The notes beneath the pieces are model-generated. The model searched no databases. It was not told the origin of the DNA and saw nothing but the letters and a program-made list of their open reading frames with translations. The translations under genes were made by a program, and so were the position numbers. Positions 44,697 through 54,529 of a stretch of 64,000 nt of DNA are shown here, piece by piece. Origin of the DNA: Elymus sibiricus (taxonomy: Eukaryota > Streptophyta > Magnoliopsida > Poales > Poaceae). Within the stretch, counting starts at the first letter, position 1. Every line of letters begins with the position of its first letter. The stretch is from NCBI GenBank assembly GCA_039707655.1, contig CM077676.1:242934866-242998865 (forward strand), written 5' to 3'.

Positions 44697-45222
44697 ATGG
44701 GAGGCACTGAGGTTTACCATCGAGGTTTGCACATGCATGGTCCTTTGGCTAATAGCACATTATTGTGCAATTGCAGGAACCATTCCAATATTTAGGTTTT
44801 TAACAATTTGGTCTTGCACATGTAGGTCCTGCTGTTAGAGGTGTTGCCCCATTGTTCGACCCATTTTGCATATGGGGAAATGAGATGTCCATGAATATCA
44901 GTCAAGTGAAGAAACTTAGAAAGATTGTTAGGATCAAGAAACTAACGACGAAAAACAACAAGATCTTTGTGTGCACAATGAAGAAGACATCAGTCAACTA
45001 CAGGATGGTACTAACTCTTATACCTTGTTTTTTTATTCCTTTGTGGCATTTCAAAATTTAGAGAAGATATTTATGCATATCTTTGTTTTCAGGCCTTTCC
45101 AAAGCAGTTCACCGATGATTACCTCTCAAACCACCTGTATGGTCAAGAGGCGAGGAAGGTATTCATACAACACCCACGGTACAATATTGAAGTCTTCCTC
45201 AAGAGGATGAAGGATGGGCAGC
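44697..45222 (+). pseudogene. B3-like gene of CACTA-3, cut by the G4 insertion
   Basis: The exons are 44697-44724, 44826-45007 and 45093-45222. GT-AG borders and phases agree and no stop is found. The protein goes from MGGTEVYHR through LFDPFCIWGNEMSMNISQ, IVRIKKLTTKNNKIFVCTMKK to AFPKQFTDDYLSNHLYGQEARK and IQHPRYNIEVFLKRMKDGQ. This order, with a 'FPKQF..YL' strand-helix region after a lysine-rich part, reads like the start of a plant B3 domain. The frame is broken exactly where the LTR of G4 begins (45223), so the 3' half is lost. Confidence 0.55.
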
Positions 45223-46111
45223 TGTCGGAATTGGGGCTCCGGGGACCCAAAGGTTCGAACACTAGGGGCAAGCTCGTCCCTACCGATCCAAGGGTGACCA
45301 CGCCGAGGCTACGGCGAGAGCACATGAGCGCAAAGCACGACAAGGGACACAACGGTTACCCAGGTTCGGGCCACCTTGCGGTGTAAAACCCTACTCCTGC
45401 TTGTGTTTGGGATTGCTGTGGGCAAGAGAGTTCTCGCGTACAAGGTAGGAGACAAAGGAATCGATCCCCTCTACAATGGCAGCGCTGCCCCTTTTATAGC
45501 CGCCTTGGTCCTCTTCCGCTGAAAATCTCGGCGGGAAGGGTAGCCACAATTGGCGGGTTTTGAAAGGGGACAGGCGCCCAGGCTATCCTGACAAAAGATG
45601 GTCTTCGCCTGCAAAGTTGCTATCCATGACACGCCGGTGGGCTCGGTGGTGACCTCCGCCCTGCGCGCCATGCTGTCTCGATCTTCTTTCAACAAACGGG
45701 CAGTCCTTGGGACTCGCTTTGGAGGTGGGCAGCTGGTGCTGCCCCTTTAGCACCAAAGAGGAAATCCTCTCTGTCTGTGCCTGCTAACGCGGCTTCTCCC
45801 GCCATTCGTCGCCAAGCGCGTCACCCACGTGATTGGCATAGGACCGCGCAGCTGATGTCAGGCTCGGATGGCCTCGGGCGACCGCCTCGGGGGGCCGCCT
45901 CATGAGGGGGCCTCACGAGGCTTCCTGCCGCTGCTATGGCTGAGTCTTGGGGGTTTGCTCCTTGAGGAGGGGTCCTCGTGGGGCTGGCGCCGCGCGAGGT
46001 GTCTCCGCTTCGTGGCGCCCGTGGGCGGGCCGCGTCTTGGGCCTTTCCAAGCATCGCTTCCTGGGCCGCAGGCAGATGGGCTGTGGGACCCTGGTTCCCA
46101 ATGGCCCGACA
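45223..46111 (-). repeat. 3' LTR of G4 (889 bp)
   Basis: The minus strand starts TGTCGGGCCATTGGG at 46111 and ends TTCCGACA at 45223, with inverted terminal TGTCGG/CCGACA. A TATA box (ggctataaaag, minus) lies at 45491-45501. An R-U5 segment with 'gcaggagtagggttttac' on the minus strand follows. It is inserted in the third exon of the CACTA-3 B3-like gene. Confidence 0.85.
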
Positions 46112-46127
46112 GTAGCCCCCGGGGCCG
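46112..46127 (-). other. Polypurine tract of G4
   Basis: The minus strand reads ggccccgggggctac immediately before the LTR start at 46111. It is the same type as in Tat-1. Confidence 0.75.
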
Positions 46128-46378
46128 TGGCGCACACATTCCCGCCCCTTGGGAGCAAAACGGCACGGGCCCTGATAGATTGCGGGGCTCAGGTTCGACG
46201 CGTGGCGCACGACGGGACGTGGGACACCCCCACTTCCTCCACTCCATCTCAGTAACCGCCTGCACCTGCCATAAAGCCTGCCCGTGCGGGGCACAGGGCT
46301 ATCATTGCTTTCCTCTAGCTTCCTCGATTCCTGGTGTCAAAGAAGGTGGAGCAGCGGGTAGAGCGTCCCTGTTGGGTG

Positions 46379-46388
46379 TTATAAAGGG
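46379..46388 (+). promoter_or_regulatory. TATA box of the antisense B3 ORF
   Basis: The plus strand reads ttataaaggg, 100 bp before the ATG at 46488, followed by a CT-rich leader. This gives the antisense ORF its own likely promoter, separate from the LTR, which reads the other way. Confidence 0.55.
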
Positions 46389-46487
46389 AGCGGGGGGAAG
46401 AGACCTCCCCCACTCATCTTCTACCTTTGCCTCTCCCCTTCTCCAACCTTTCACCCTTCCTTGCTCTCTTCCAGGACCGCCGCTGCG

Positions 46488-47149
46488 ATGGCGAGGGGTA
46501 GAGGGCGAGCCCGCGCATCCCCTGCTACCACGAGGGTTCCCCCCGGGGCCGAACGCGCTCCTCGGCGGCCGCCACACCCAGCCCTAGCGTCAGCGGAAGG
46601 GTCGCCGCCCATGGTCGTGGGGGGCGCGGTGCCCGTGGCCGAGGTGGGCGCGGCGGGGCGGCTGCCCTTCCTCCCCTGGCGGGGGTCAACACGGCGGAGG
46701 CGGCGCATGAGTTCATTGTGGGGCCGCATCGTCGGCCCTGCAGTTGGCTCCGGCTCCCGGACTCCTTTGCGAGAGCAATGGAGGGCAGCAGGCCCTTGGG
46801 CTTGTGGCTACAGGCGGATGGCTTCTGCAATGACCCCTCCTGGGTGGCGATTGAATTCTCCAGCGCCGGCTTCATGTTCCTGAAGAGGGGGTGGAAGTCG
46901 TTCGCCCGCGCCCATTGCCTAAGGCGGGGGCATCTCCTCCAGTTCAATTACGATGGAGCCGCCTCACTTTTCTTGAAATTTTTCGAGGTCTCCGGTAGCC
47001 GCAGGGAGTGCTGCGCGGAGAGCGAGAGCGGTAGCGGCTCCGACTCCTCCGGCGAGGGCGACAGCGACGGCGACTCTGACTCCTCCAGCGGGGGCGGAAG
47101 CGACGAAAGCTCCCCGCGCATCAAGAGTGAAGACAAAGATTCCGACTAG
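46488..47149 (+). pseudogene. Antisense B3-domain protein in G4, one frameshift
   Basis: The start ATG 46488 (MARGRGRARAS) opens a basic, Ala/Pro-rich N-terminus. The frame changes between about 46620 and 46690. The downstream frame then carries a clear plant B3 domain: LRLPDSFARAMEGSRPLGLW, WVAIEFSSAGFMFLKRGWK, FARAHCLRRGHLLQFNYDG, LKFFEVSG. The C-terminus is acidic and Ser/Asp-rich and ends EDKDSD. B3 domains bind DNA. The ORF runs opposite to G4, has its own TATA box, and sits where other Tat elements keep a gag-like antisense ORF (compare Tat-1). Presumably a host B3 gene fragment or domain was taken up. One indel breaks the frame. Confidence 0.75.
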
Positions 47150-48449
47150 GCGCAAGTAGCGCCCGAGTCGGATCTTGAAGATGTGTCACGCTTCGCCTTG
47201 ACCTCTTTCTTTTGCTCCTGTAATGGATCGACGTAGCCCCGTGGGCGCGTAAAAACGATGTGTTTTTTTCGCATTTAAGTACTTTGATTTGCTGCAGTGT
47301 ATGTTTCCTTGTGAGGCCCTCTCGTGAGGCCTATTTTCCTTTCTTTGCTTGCCTTGGTGCTCTACGTCATCGGGACCCAGCCCCCGAGTGGGCTACAGCC
47401 GTCGCTGGTATGTCAAGTCGTGTTGCCTAGACAAGGCCAGGAGGTGTAGGGCACTGAGAGGCGGTAAGGGCTCCTGAGGCGCGATGCTCAGGAAGCCCCC
47501 CTTTGACGTGCAAGCGGCTTGTGCGGAGGAGGAAACATCAGCACTAAACGAGGTTGCGGGGGGAGGAGAGCTTGAGAGGGGCCGAGAGCGGCTCGTGAGG
47601 TGTTTTTGTACTTAGCTTTTTCGCGAGTGTCGCTTGGCGTGTCATGGCCGCGGAGTGCGCCTCATGAGGCTCTTGCCCATGAGGCCTCCCGCTAACACTT
47701 GGTGGAGATAGCCACCGTAGGTCGGCTCACGAGGCAGCGCTCGTGAGGCTTCCTGATGGCTTACGGAGGCGTCTTGTCATGAGCTACCTCGCGAGGCAGC
47801 GCTCGCGAGGCCTTCTATGTGCCTTGTTCCTGTGACAACTTCATATCGATAGGTTTCACAAAAGGGGGGAGCGGTGCACGCTTGCTAGCTTGCTCATGGG
47901 CGTCATGTGAGGAGACGAGACACCAAGGACCTTGGTGAGGTGGCGTGCAAGGGAGCAGGCCCGCGAGCCAGAGCTCGCTCACTTGGGTTTTGCAGCGCTG
48001 CTGGGACTGAACCGAGCACATGAACTGTGTCCAGCACCCGCTTGCGTGATGCGCAGGAGGAAGGTCGCGAGCACACACGGCTCCTAAGGCATGCAACTTA
48101 CCAACACATAAAATATCTTAGGAAACAAAGCTTTACTGCAGCATAATAATAAGTTTCACAACCAAAAAAGATGCGGCTGCCGTGTCCGGCATGGGTCAGG
48201 TTGAGGTTGGTGCAGCCCGTGGGGCGCCCTTAGTTTCACATCCAAAAGATAATAGGCCGCCGTGTCCGGCACGGGTCAGCTTGAGGTTGGTGCAGCCCGG
48301 GGGGGGGCGCCCTCAGTTCGATCATTCCGCCAACGCTGAGCATGGGGCTTCCACTAGGGCGTGGGTGGGAGCTCTCGCGGGCCCATCAGGCGAACACAAT
48401 GAGAGGCTCCGGAGCGTGTACAGCTCCATTTCGTTCGTACGCGTGAGGG
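47150..48449. other. G4 spacer between antisense ORF and pol end
   Basis: GC-rich, non-coding. Words such as 'gctcgtgaggc', 'gcgaggcagcgctcg' and 'cctcatgaggc' recur many times. An 80-bp tandem duplication (48151-48310) contains 'gccgtgtccggca.gggtcag.ttgaggttggtgcagccc' split by small changes. No gene is seen. Confidence 0.6.
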
Positions 48450-49675
48450 TCACGGGTAGAACTTGCGGAGGGGTTGGATGTTCCATGTGTTTGGCACAGG
48501 AACTCCTTCCTCGGTCTCCAGCCGGGCGGCGCCGGGCCGGGAGACATGAGCAACCCTGAAAGGTCCTTCCCACATGGCTGAGAGTTTGTGGAGTCCCTCT
48601 CTGGAGAGGATCCTTCTTAGGATGAGATCGCCAACTTCCAGGGTGCACGGGCGTATGTTGCGGCTATGATAGCGACGCAAAGCCTGCTGGTATCTTGCGG
48701 CGCGCAGGGCGGCCTGGCGACGGGCTTCCTCGAGGAGAAGTAGGTCGGCTACTCGCGAGCCATCCTGACGATCCTCATCGAAGGCGAGGACTCACGGAGA
48801 GCCATGCTTGAGCTCAGAAGGGAGGACTGCTTCGGCTCCGTAGACGATGAAGAAGGGAGTCTCGCCTGTAGGCTTAGTTGCTGTCGTGCGGATCGACCAT
48901 AGCATAGACTATAGCTCGTCAAGCCAGCCCTTGCCGCAGGCTTCGAGCTTTTTCTTGAAGCTTCTTGCCTTGAGGACCTTGAGGACCTCGGTGTTGGCAT
49001 GCTCGGCCTGGCCGTTGCTTCGCGGGTGCGCCACAGAGGCGTAGCAGATCTGCGTGTCGAGGCTGGCGCAGTATGACTTGAAGAGGCCGCTAGTGAATTG
49101 AGAGCCGTTGTCAGTGATGATGCGGTTGTGGCCACCAAAGTGGCTCACGGGGCCCTTGATGAACTTGGCGGCAAATCCTACCGGGATGGTGCGCACAGGC
49201 TCGACTTCCACCCACTTGGTGAACTTGTAGATGGCGACGTAGATGTAGTAGTAGCTGCCGGCTGCGCGAGGGAAGGGTCCCAAGATATCCAGCCCCCAGA
49301 CCGCGAAGGGCTACGAGAGAGGAATCGTCTGGAGGTCTTGCGCCGACTGATGGATCTGCTTGGCCTGGAATTGACAAGCTTCACAGGATTGGACCAGCTC
49401 GGTGGCGTCATGAAGAGCGGTGGGCCAGTAGAAGCCGCTGCGGAACACCTTGCCGGCGAGGGTGCGTGATGAAGAGTGGTGGCCGCAATCTCCTTCATGG
49501 ATGTCGGCAAGCAGCTCGTGGCCTTGTTCTTCAAAGATGCACCACAGCGAGACGCCATTGGGGCGCCTGCGGTACAGCTCGCCATCCTTCAAGCAGTAAG
49601 CTGTGGGCTGGCGAGCCACACGCTCTACCTCTGAGTCCTTCTCCGGGAGGGTGCCATGAAGCAACTAGGCCTTGA
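48450..49675 (-). pseudogene. G4 integrase
   Basis: The zinc-binding HHCC region (HEGDCGHHSSSRTL ... CEACQFQAK) lies in the open frame 49664-49311. A stop follows. The core comes next: WGLDILGPFP (first Asp), RIITDNGSQFTS (second Asp) and NGQAEHAN (Glu), so the DDE residues are kept. More stops follow near 48906 and 48790. The tail (RRYHSRNIRPCTLEVGDLILRRI, LSAMWEGPFRVAHVSRPGA, WNIQPLRKFYP) is open to 48450. The enzyme would insert the cDNA; this copy is dead. Confidence 0.85.
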
Positions 49676-50255
49676 ACTCAGTGGCCCAGCTGTCCGCTTG
49701 AGGCTCCAGCGCCAGCAGCAAGCGGGCGCCTGAGGTTGGGCCGCAGTCTGGTGCGTCTGTGGGTGGTGCGGGTGGGAGCTCTTCATGAAGCAGCGTGGCG
49801 CTCACGGCAGGTGGTGAAGCTGATGGCTTCAGGAGCCTTTCCTCGAAGACGCTGAGGCTTTGAGGCTCGCGGCGAGATGCTCGTTTGGTGATGTCGTCGG
49901 CCTCCTTGTTGCTGCCACGGGGGACATACTAGAGCTCCAGGCCAAGGAAACGCTTCTCGAGCTTGCGTACCTCTTCCGGATAGGCGGCCGTGTGCTCGTC
50001 CTTGGGCTTGTAGCTTTTGTTGGAGAAGTTGACGAGGAGCTGCGAATCACCCTTGATGGTGGGGCGCTTAATGCCAAGAGCGAAAGTGGCCTTGAGGCCG
50101 GCGATGAGGCCTTCGTACTCCGCAATGTTGTTGGAGACCTTGTCATCGCGCTTGAAGCAGAGTTGGATAGCGTAGTAGAGCTTGACTCCTGTCAGCGAGG
50201 TGAGCATGACGCCAGCCCCCGCGCCCTGCCGGGCGAAGGCGCCATCGAAGTGCAT
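49676..50255 (-). pseudogene. G4 archaeal-type second RNase H
   Basis: The open stretch 50255-49929 has MHFDGAFARQGAGAGVMLTS, NNIAEYEGLIAGLKATFALGI and IKGDSQLLVNFSNKSY, with Asp, Glu and Asp in the order of an RNase H active site. A stop follows YPEEVRKLEKRFLGLEL, and the frame continues with VPRGSNKEADD. An additional archaeal-like RNase H between RNase H and integrase is typical of Tat elements. Confidence 0.75.
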
Positions 50256-50258
50256 GGT

Positions 50259-50800
50259 CTAGCCGCTAGGCGCCTCATCCCCAGGCAAGAGGGATTCATC
50301 CTCCCGAGGCTCCTCCCGGGGCGGATCCGTCCATTCCGCTACAAAGTCAGCCAGGCCTGCACCCTTGATCACCCTTGTGGTGCAGAATTCTAGCTTGAAG
50401 GCCTGTAGCTCAATGTTCCATTCGGTGACACGGCTAGCGGCGTTTGGGCTGCGCAGGACTTGCTCTAGAGGGTAGGATGAGATCACCTTGATGGGATGGC
50501 CCTGGAAGTAGTGGCGCAGCTTCCTGGAGGTGACGAGGAGCGTGAGGAGGAGCTTCTGCTGCATGGGGTAGCGCTCAGCGCGTCCCGCAGCACCGTGCTG
50601 ACGAAGTACACAGGGTGCTCGACGAGGCATGTAGTTGCCACAGCAGCTTGCTCTTCGGAGGGCCCGAGAGGCTCTTGAGGCTCAGAGGGCTTAGGAAGCT
50701 GCTCGCGAGACGGCTCATCGGAGGCCTCCTGCAAAGCACCCTCGGCAGGTGGGGCGCGGCCTCGGGAGGCGACGCACCAAGGGCCTCCTAAGGCGAGATC
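50259..50800 (-). pseudogene. G4 first RNase H domain and linker
   Basis: Remnants include VYFVSTVLRDA, LLLTLLVTSRKLRHYFQGHPIKVIS, ASRVTEWNIELQAFKLEF and ADFVAEWTDPP, spread over two frames (50734-50483 and 50630-50259). The piece corresponds to the usual Gypsy RNase H C-terminal half, where the active site is commonly already weakened in Tat elements. Confidence 0.7.
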
Positions 50801-51946
50801 TCAGTAGGCGACGACGCGACCTCGGGAGGCGCCGACATGGCAGGCTTCTTTTGTGCGTAGATGCGCTCTTCTCGAACCGCCACCAGGGCCGCGTTGGCCA
50901 TCTGGGGAGTGGCTACCAAGTATAGGAGCAAGGGCTCGTGGGAGCATAGCACGACCATGATGGGCGGGCTCGCGAGGTACCTCTTGAGGTCTTCGAAGGC
51001 GCGCGTCGGCCTTGGGAGTCCACTTGAAGGGACCGGATCTCTTCATGAGCTTGAAGAATTGCAGGGATCGCTCGCCGAACTTTGAGATGAATCGCCCATG
51101 CGAGGCCATGCATCCTGCCAGTCTCTGCATTTCCTTGAGGTTCTGGGGAGGACGCATCTTCTCGATGGCCTTGATCTTCTCGGGATTGGCCTCGATGCCG
51201 CGGTGGGAGACCAGGAAGCCGAGCCGCTTGCCGGAAGGAACTCCGAAGACGCACTCGTCTGGGCTGAGCTTGAGGTTAACCTTTCGCAGGTTGTTGAACG
51301 TTTCCTTGAGATCCGCGATGAGGGACCAGGCTTCACGAGTCTTGATCACGATGTCATCAACATTGGCTTCAGTGTTTCACCCCATCTGGGGCCCCAAAGA
51401 GATGCGCATCAGCCGCTAGAAGGTGGCTCCGAGGCTCCAGAGGCCGAATGGCATGCAGATGTAGCAGTATATGCCGCAGGGGGTGATGAAGGCCATTTTC
51501 TCCACGTCTTCGGTTGCCATCTTGATCTGGTGGTAGCCTGAGAAGGCGTCTAAGAAGCATAGCAACTCACACCCGGCGGTGTAGTCCACGATCTGGTCGA
51601 TGCGAGGCAGCGGGAAGGGATCTTGCGGGCAGAACTTGTTGAGGCTCGTGAAGTCGATGCACATTCGTTCGTTGCCGCACTTCTTGGGCACCACGACTGG
51701 GTTGGCAAGCCATGCAGGATGGCGCACCTCACGGATGACTCCCGCTTCTTGTAGCTTATGACTTCTTTGACGATGAACTCTTACTTTCTCTGGCGCCTGG
51801 CTTCGTGCCTTCTGTTTCATGGGGCGTGCGTTGGGGAACACCGCTAAGTGGTGCTCGATCACCTCCGTCGGCACACCGGACAAATCAGATGCTGTCCAAG
51901 CGAACACATGTGAATTTGCCTGAAGGAAGGTGATGAGTGCGCCTTC
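50801..51946 (-). pseudogene. G4 reverse transcriptase
   Basis: The open stretch 51907-51416 contains HLAVFPNARPMKQKAR, AWLANPVVVPKKCGNERMCIDF, LNKFCPQDPFPLPRIDQIVD and FSGYHQIKM, ending in a stop (51416-51418). The next open stretch (51349-50801) starts just after the catalytic box, which here reads NVDD at about 51352-51363 where YVDD is expected. It continues with KLSPDECVFGVPSGKRLGFLVSHRGIEANPEK. Frame changes near 50960 lead into RNase H. Confidence 0.8.
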
Positions 51947-52843
51947 CTATGCAGGAGAGAGGCCGGTGCCGTTGGTGAAGGCAGGGCCTGAGCCGCTGAC
52001 GTCCACTGACACTTTCTTAGTCTCGGTGCGGTCCTGAGAGAATAGCTGCTTCTTCTTCGCGGGTGCGGCCTCATGAGGCGCGGTGTCATCCTCGTCGACA
52101 AGATAGGCGGTGGCGGCAGCCTTGTAGGCGCTCTTGAGGGAGCATACCGTGTCCTTCTCGTCACAGCAGACGGTGATGATGCCACTGCAGCCCGGCATCT
52201 TAAGGACGTTGTAGGCGTGATGGATCACCGCCATGAACTTGGCGAGTGCCGGGTAGCCCAGGATAGCGTTGTACGGCAGGCCGATGTGCACCACGTCGAA
52301 GTCGATGAGCTCGGTGTGGTAGTTCTTGCGGGTGCCGAAGGTGACGGGAAGGCGCACTTGCCCCAGAGGAATGTTGGAGCCATCAGTCACTCTAGAGAAG
52401 GGCCTAGTCGGCATCAGCTGCTCGTAGGGCACTTGGAGCTACTCGAAGGTCTCGATGGAGATCACTTTGAGGCCGGCACCTTCGTCGATGAGCGTCTTGG
52501 TGATAGCGACATTGCTGATGGTGGGGTGCATAGCGTGGGGATTGTGCCCGCAGCACTTGACGACATGGGGTGATCCTTGGAGTCAAAAGTGATTGTGTAC
52601 TGCGACCACTTGAGGGGCCGAGAGGCCTCAGGCCTCGGGAGGGCAGCGTTCGCCTCGCGAGAGAACAGCTTGAAGTGGCGGTTGGACGCAGGAGCCTGGG
52701 CCCCGCCGAGTATCCATGCCACCCCGTGAGGCTCCTGGTAGCCCCCAGCGCCCTCGTTAGGCTGGTTGCTGTCATTCCTTCGAGGTGGCGGCGGTAGTGG
52801 TGGAAGAGTTGCGTTGGCCTGGGGGTTGGCCTCACGAGGCTGG
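51947..52843 (-). pseudogene. G4 gag end and protease
   Basis: From 52843 the minus frame gives a Pro/Gln-rich gag end (QPREANPQANATLPPLPPPP), then HFKLFSREANAALP, LKWSQYTITFDSKDHP and the protease core (TKTLIDEGAGLKVISIETF, with the Asp but G to E in the next position). After one stop the protease continues in 52432-51947 (GQVRLPVTFGTRKNYHTELIDFDVV, YNAILGYPALAKFMAVIHHAY). gag is cut at the LARD-2 junction. Confidence 0.75.
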
Positions 52844-54513
52844 TCATGGATTCAAGCTTCTTCCTAGCGGGATTTCAGGCAAGATGATCATGACCTTGGA
52901 TATCTTTACTATCTTTGCTTGCTAGTTGTCTCGTTGCTATCGCTATGTCGCGCTTCCTACCACATATATGTCAGCCTCCCATATGCCATGATACAGCCTC
53001 TAACCACCCTTACCTAGCAAACCGTTGTTTGCCTATGTTACCGCTTTGCTCAGCCCCTTTCTTATAGCGTTGCTAGTTGCAGGTGCAGTTGCAGGTTGTT
53101 CCATGTTGGGACATGGATATCATGGGATATCACAATATCTCTTATTTAATTAATGCATCTATATACTTGGTTTTGGGTGGAAGGCTCGGCCTTTTGCCTG
53201 GTGTTTTGTTCCACTCATGCCGCCCTAGTTTCCGTAATACCGGTGTTATGATCCTTGACTAGCGTTCCTAACATGCTCAGGGGTATGAGACCCTCTTGAC
53301 AGTTCGCTTTGAATAACTGCTTCCAGCAAGGCCCAACATTGGTTTTAACATTTGCCAACATAATAATACTGAATTAAATAATTAATTTGCATAGGGAGTT
53401 AGCGCTACCCGAGGATTCTTAATTCAACATAACACAGGTGGGCCAGTGCCGATGGTGTTGGTCCAAAACAGAGTCGTTTGCGGCTTCCCCCGGGGAAACT
53501 TGGGTCTCAGTTGATGTACGCTGTGCTCATCCGGTCGTGGCCTGAGACGAGATACGCGCGGCTACTATCAGGGAGTCGGCCCGCCGGGAGGTCTTGCTGG
53601 ACTTGCGTTACCATTGTGAAAATGTCTTGTGCACCGGAATTCCGAGGATACTTCGGGCTGACTCGAGGTTGATCGGGTTTTCTTGAGGTTGAGGTCTTCC
53701 ACCATAGCTTGTGTTGGTTTGTGATGGACCAGGTTGGAACACCCCTGCAGGGTTTAAATCTTACGCGAAGCCGTGCCCGCGGTTATGTGGCGTCTTGGAT
53801 ATTTATAACCTCCGGTTGTAGAGAACTTAACACTAATCCTAATTAAAATACACCAACCGCGTGCATAACCGTGATCGTCTCTTTTCAAGGAAGTTCGAGA
53901 AGAGAATACGGTGGGGTTATGTTTGACTCGTAAGTAGGTGTTCAGGATCACTTCTTGATCATTATTAGTTTGCGACCGTTATGCGTAGTTTACTCTTCTT
54001 ATTCTTGTACTCGTAAGTTAGCCACCATATAATGCTTAGTGCTTGATGCAACCTCACCACCTTACCCTTCCATACCCATTAAGCTTTGATAGTCTTGCTA
54101 CCCATGGTTATGGGATTGCTGAGTCCTCGTGGCTCACAGATTACTACAACAACAGATGCTGGTACAGGTAATGTGATGATTTGGCATGAGAGCGATGCGC
54201 GTTTGCTTTTGGAGTTCTTCTTCTTCGTCGATCTTGGGATAGGTTCCAGGTCGGTAGCCTGGGCTAGCAGGGTGGATGTCCTTCGTGTTTTTCGTTTGTG
54301 TTTCATCCGTAGTCGGATTCTGCTCTTCTGTATGATGTTTGCTATGTATTGATGTATTCCTGTGATGACTGTATGTATTTGTATGTATCCACATCCATTA
54401 TGTACATGGTACGATGTAATGATATCCACCTTGCAAGCATCTTCGATATGCGCTTCTATCCCTGGTGGGGCCTCCGAGTCCCTCGAGGATAGGATCGCAT
54501 ATTGGGCATGACA
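52844..54513 (+). repeat. 5' LTR of LARD-2, 3' 1.67 kb only
   Basis: It is colinear with 60241-61908 throughout and ends gggcatgaca before the primer site. In the first ~240 aligned bases I count seven differences (including one 1-2 base indel), so the two LTRs are about 97% identical there. The open frames inside are shared by both LTR copies but show no domain. Confidence 0.85.
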
Positions 54514-54516
54514 AGT

Positions 54517-54529
54517 TGGTATCAGAGCC
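54517..54529 (+). other. Primer binding site of LARD-2 (initiator tRNA-Met type)
   Basis: TGGTATCAGAGCC, the complement of the 3' end of plant initiator tRNA-Met, begins three bases after the LTR end. Confidence 0.9.

Larger units (their letters stand above)
35560..45222 (+). mobile_element. CACTA-3: CACTA element of a different family, right end lost
   Basis: The left end reads CACTACTGCAGGATGG at 35560, after CAT, inside the G3 integrase. Subterminal words of another type (gaactgtttgcgatgagcc) fill 35600-36240. The element then holds a DEDDy-type exonuclease gene, several unknown ORFs, two tandem arrays and a B3-like gene (44697-45222) that stops where the G4 LTR begins. No transposase and no right TIR are seen, so the remainder was probably beyond G4 and has been lost. 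Confidence 0.65.
45223..52843 (-). mobile_element. G4: Tat-lineage Gypsy retrotransposon with antisense B3 ORF
   Basis: In minus order the element has the gag end and protease (52843-51947), RT (51907-50801), RNase H (to 50259), a second archaeal-type RNase H (50255-49676), integrase (49664-48450), a spacer with an antisense B3 ORF (46488-47149), a PPT (46127-46112) and a 3' LTR (46111-45223). The double RNase H and the antisense ORF before the LTR are marks of the Tat lineage. The 5' LTR and most of gag are missing at the junction with LARD-2. Confidence 0.85.

Noticed and set aside
35560..45222. CACTA-3 right terminus
   Set aside because: I looked for a 'cctgcagtagtg' end followed by CAT up to 45222 and did not find one; the element is therefore reported as truncated.
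46488..47149. B3 ORF as a free-standing host gene
   Set aside because: It lies between the pol end and the PPT/LTR of G4, with no break in the element, so it travels with G4.
48182..48559. Plus-strand frame over the G4 pol end
   Set aside because: It is antisense to the conserved integrase tail and made partly of an 80-bp duplication.
54517..54529. tRNA-like sequence TGGTATCAGAGCC
   Set aside because: It is only the 3'-end complement at a retrotransposon primer site; there is no cloverleaf around it.
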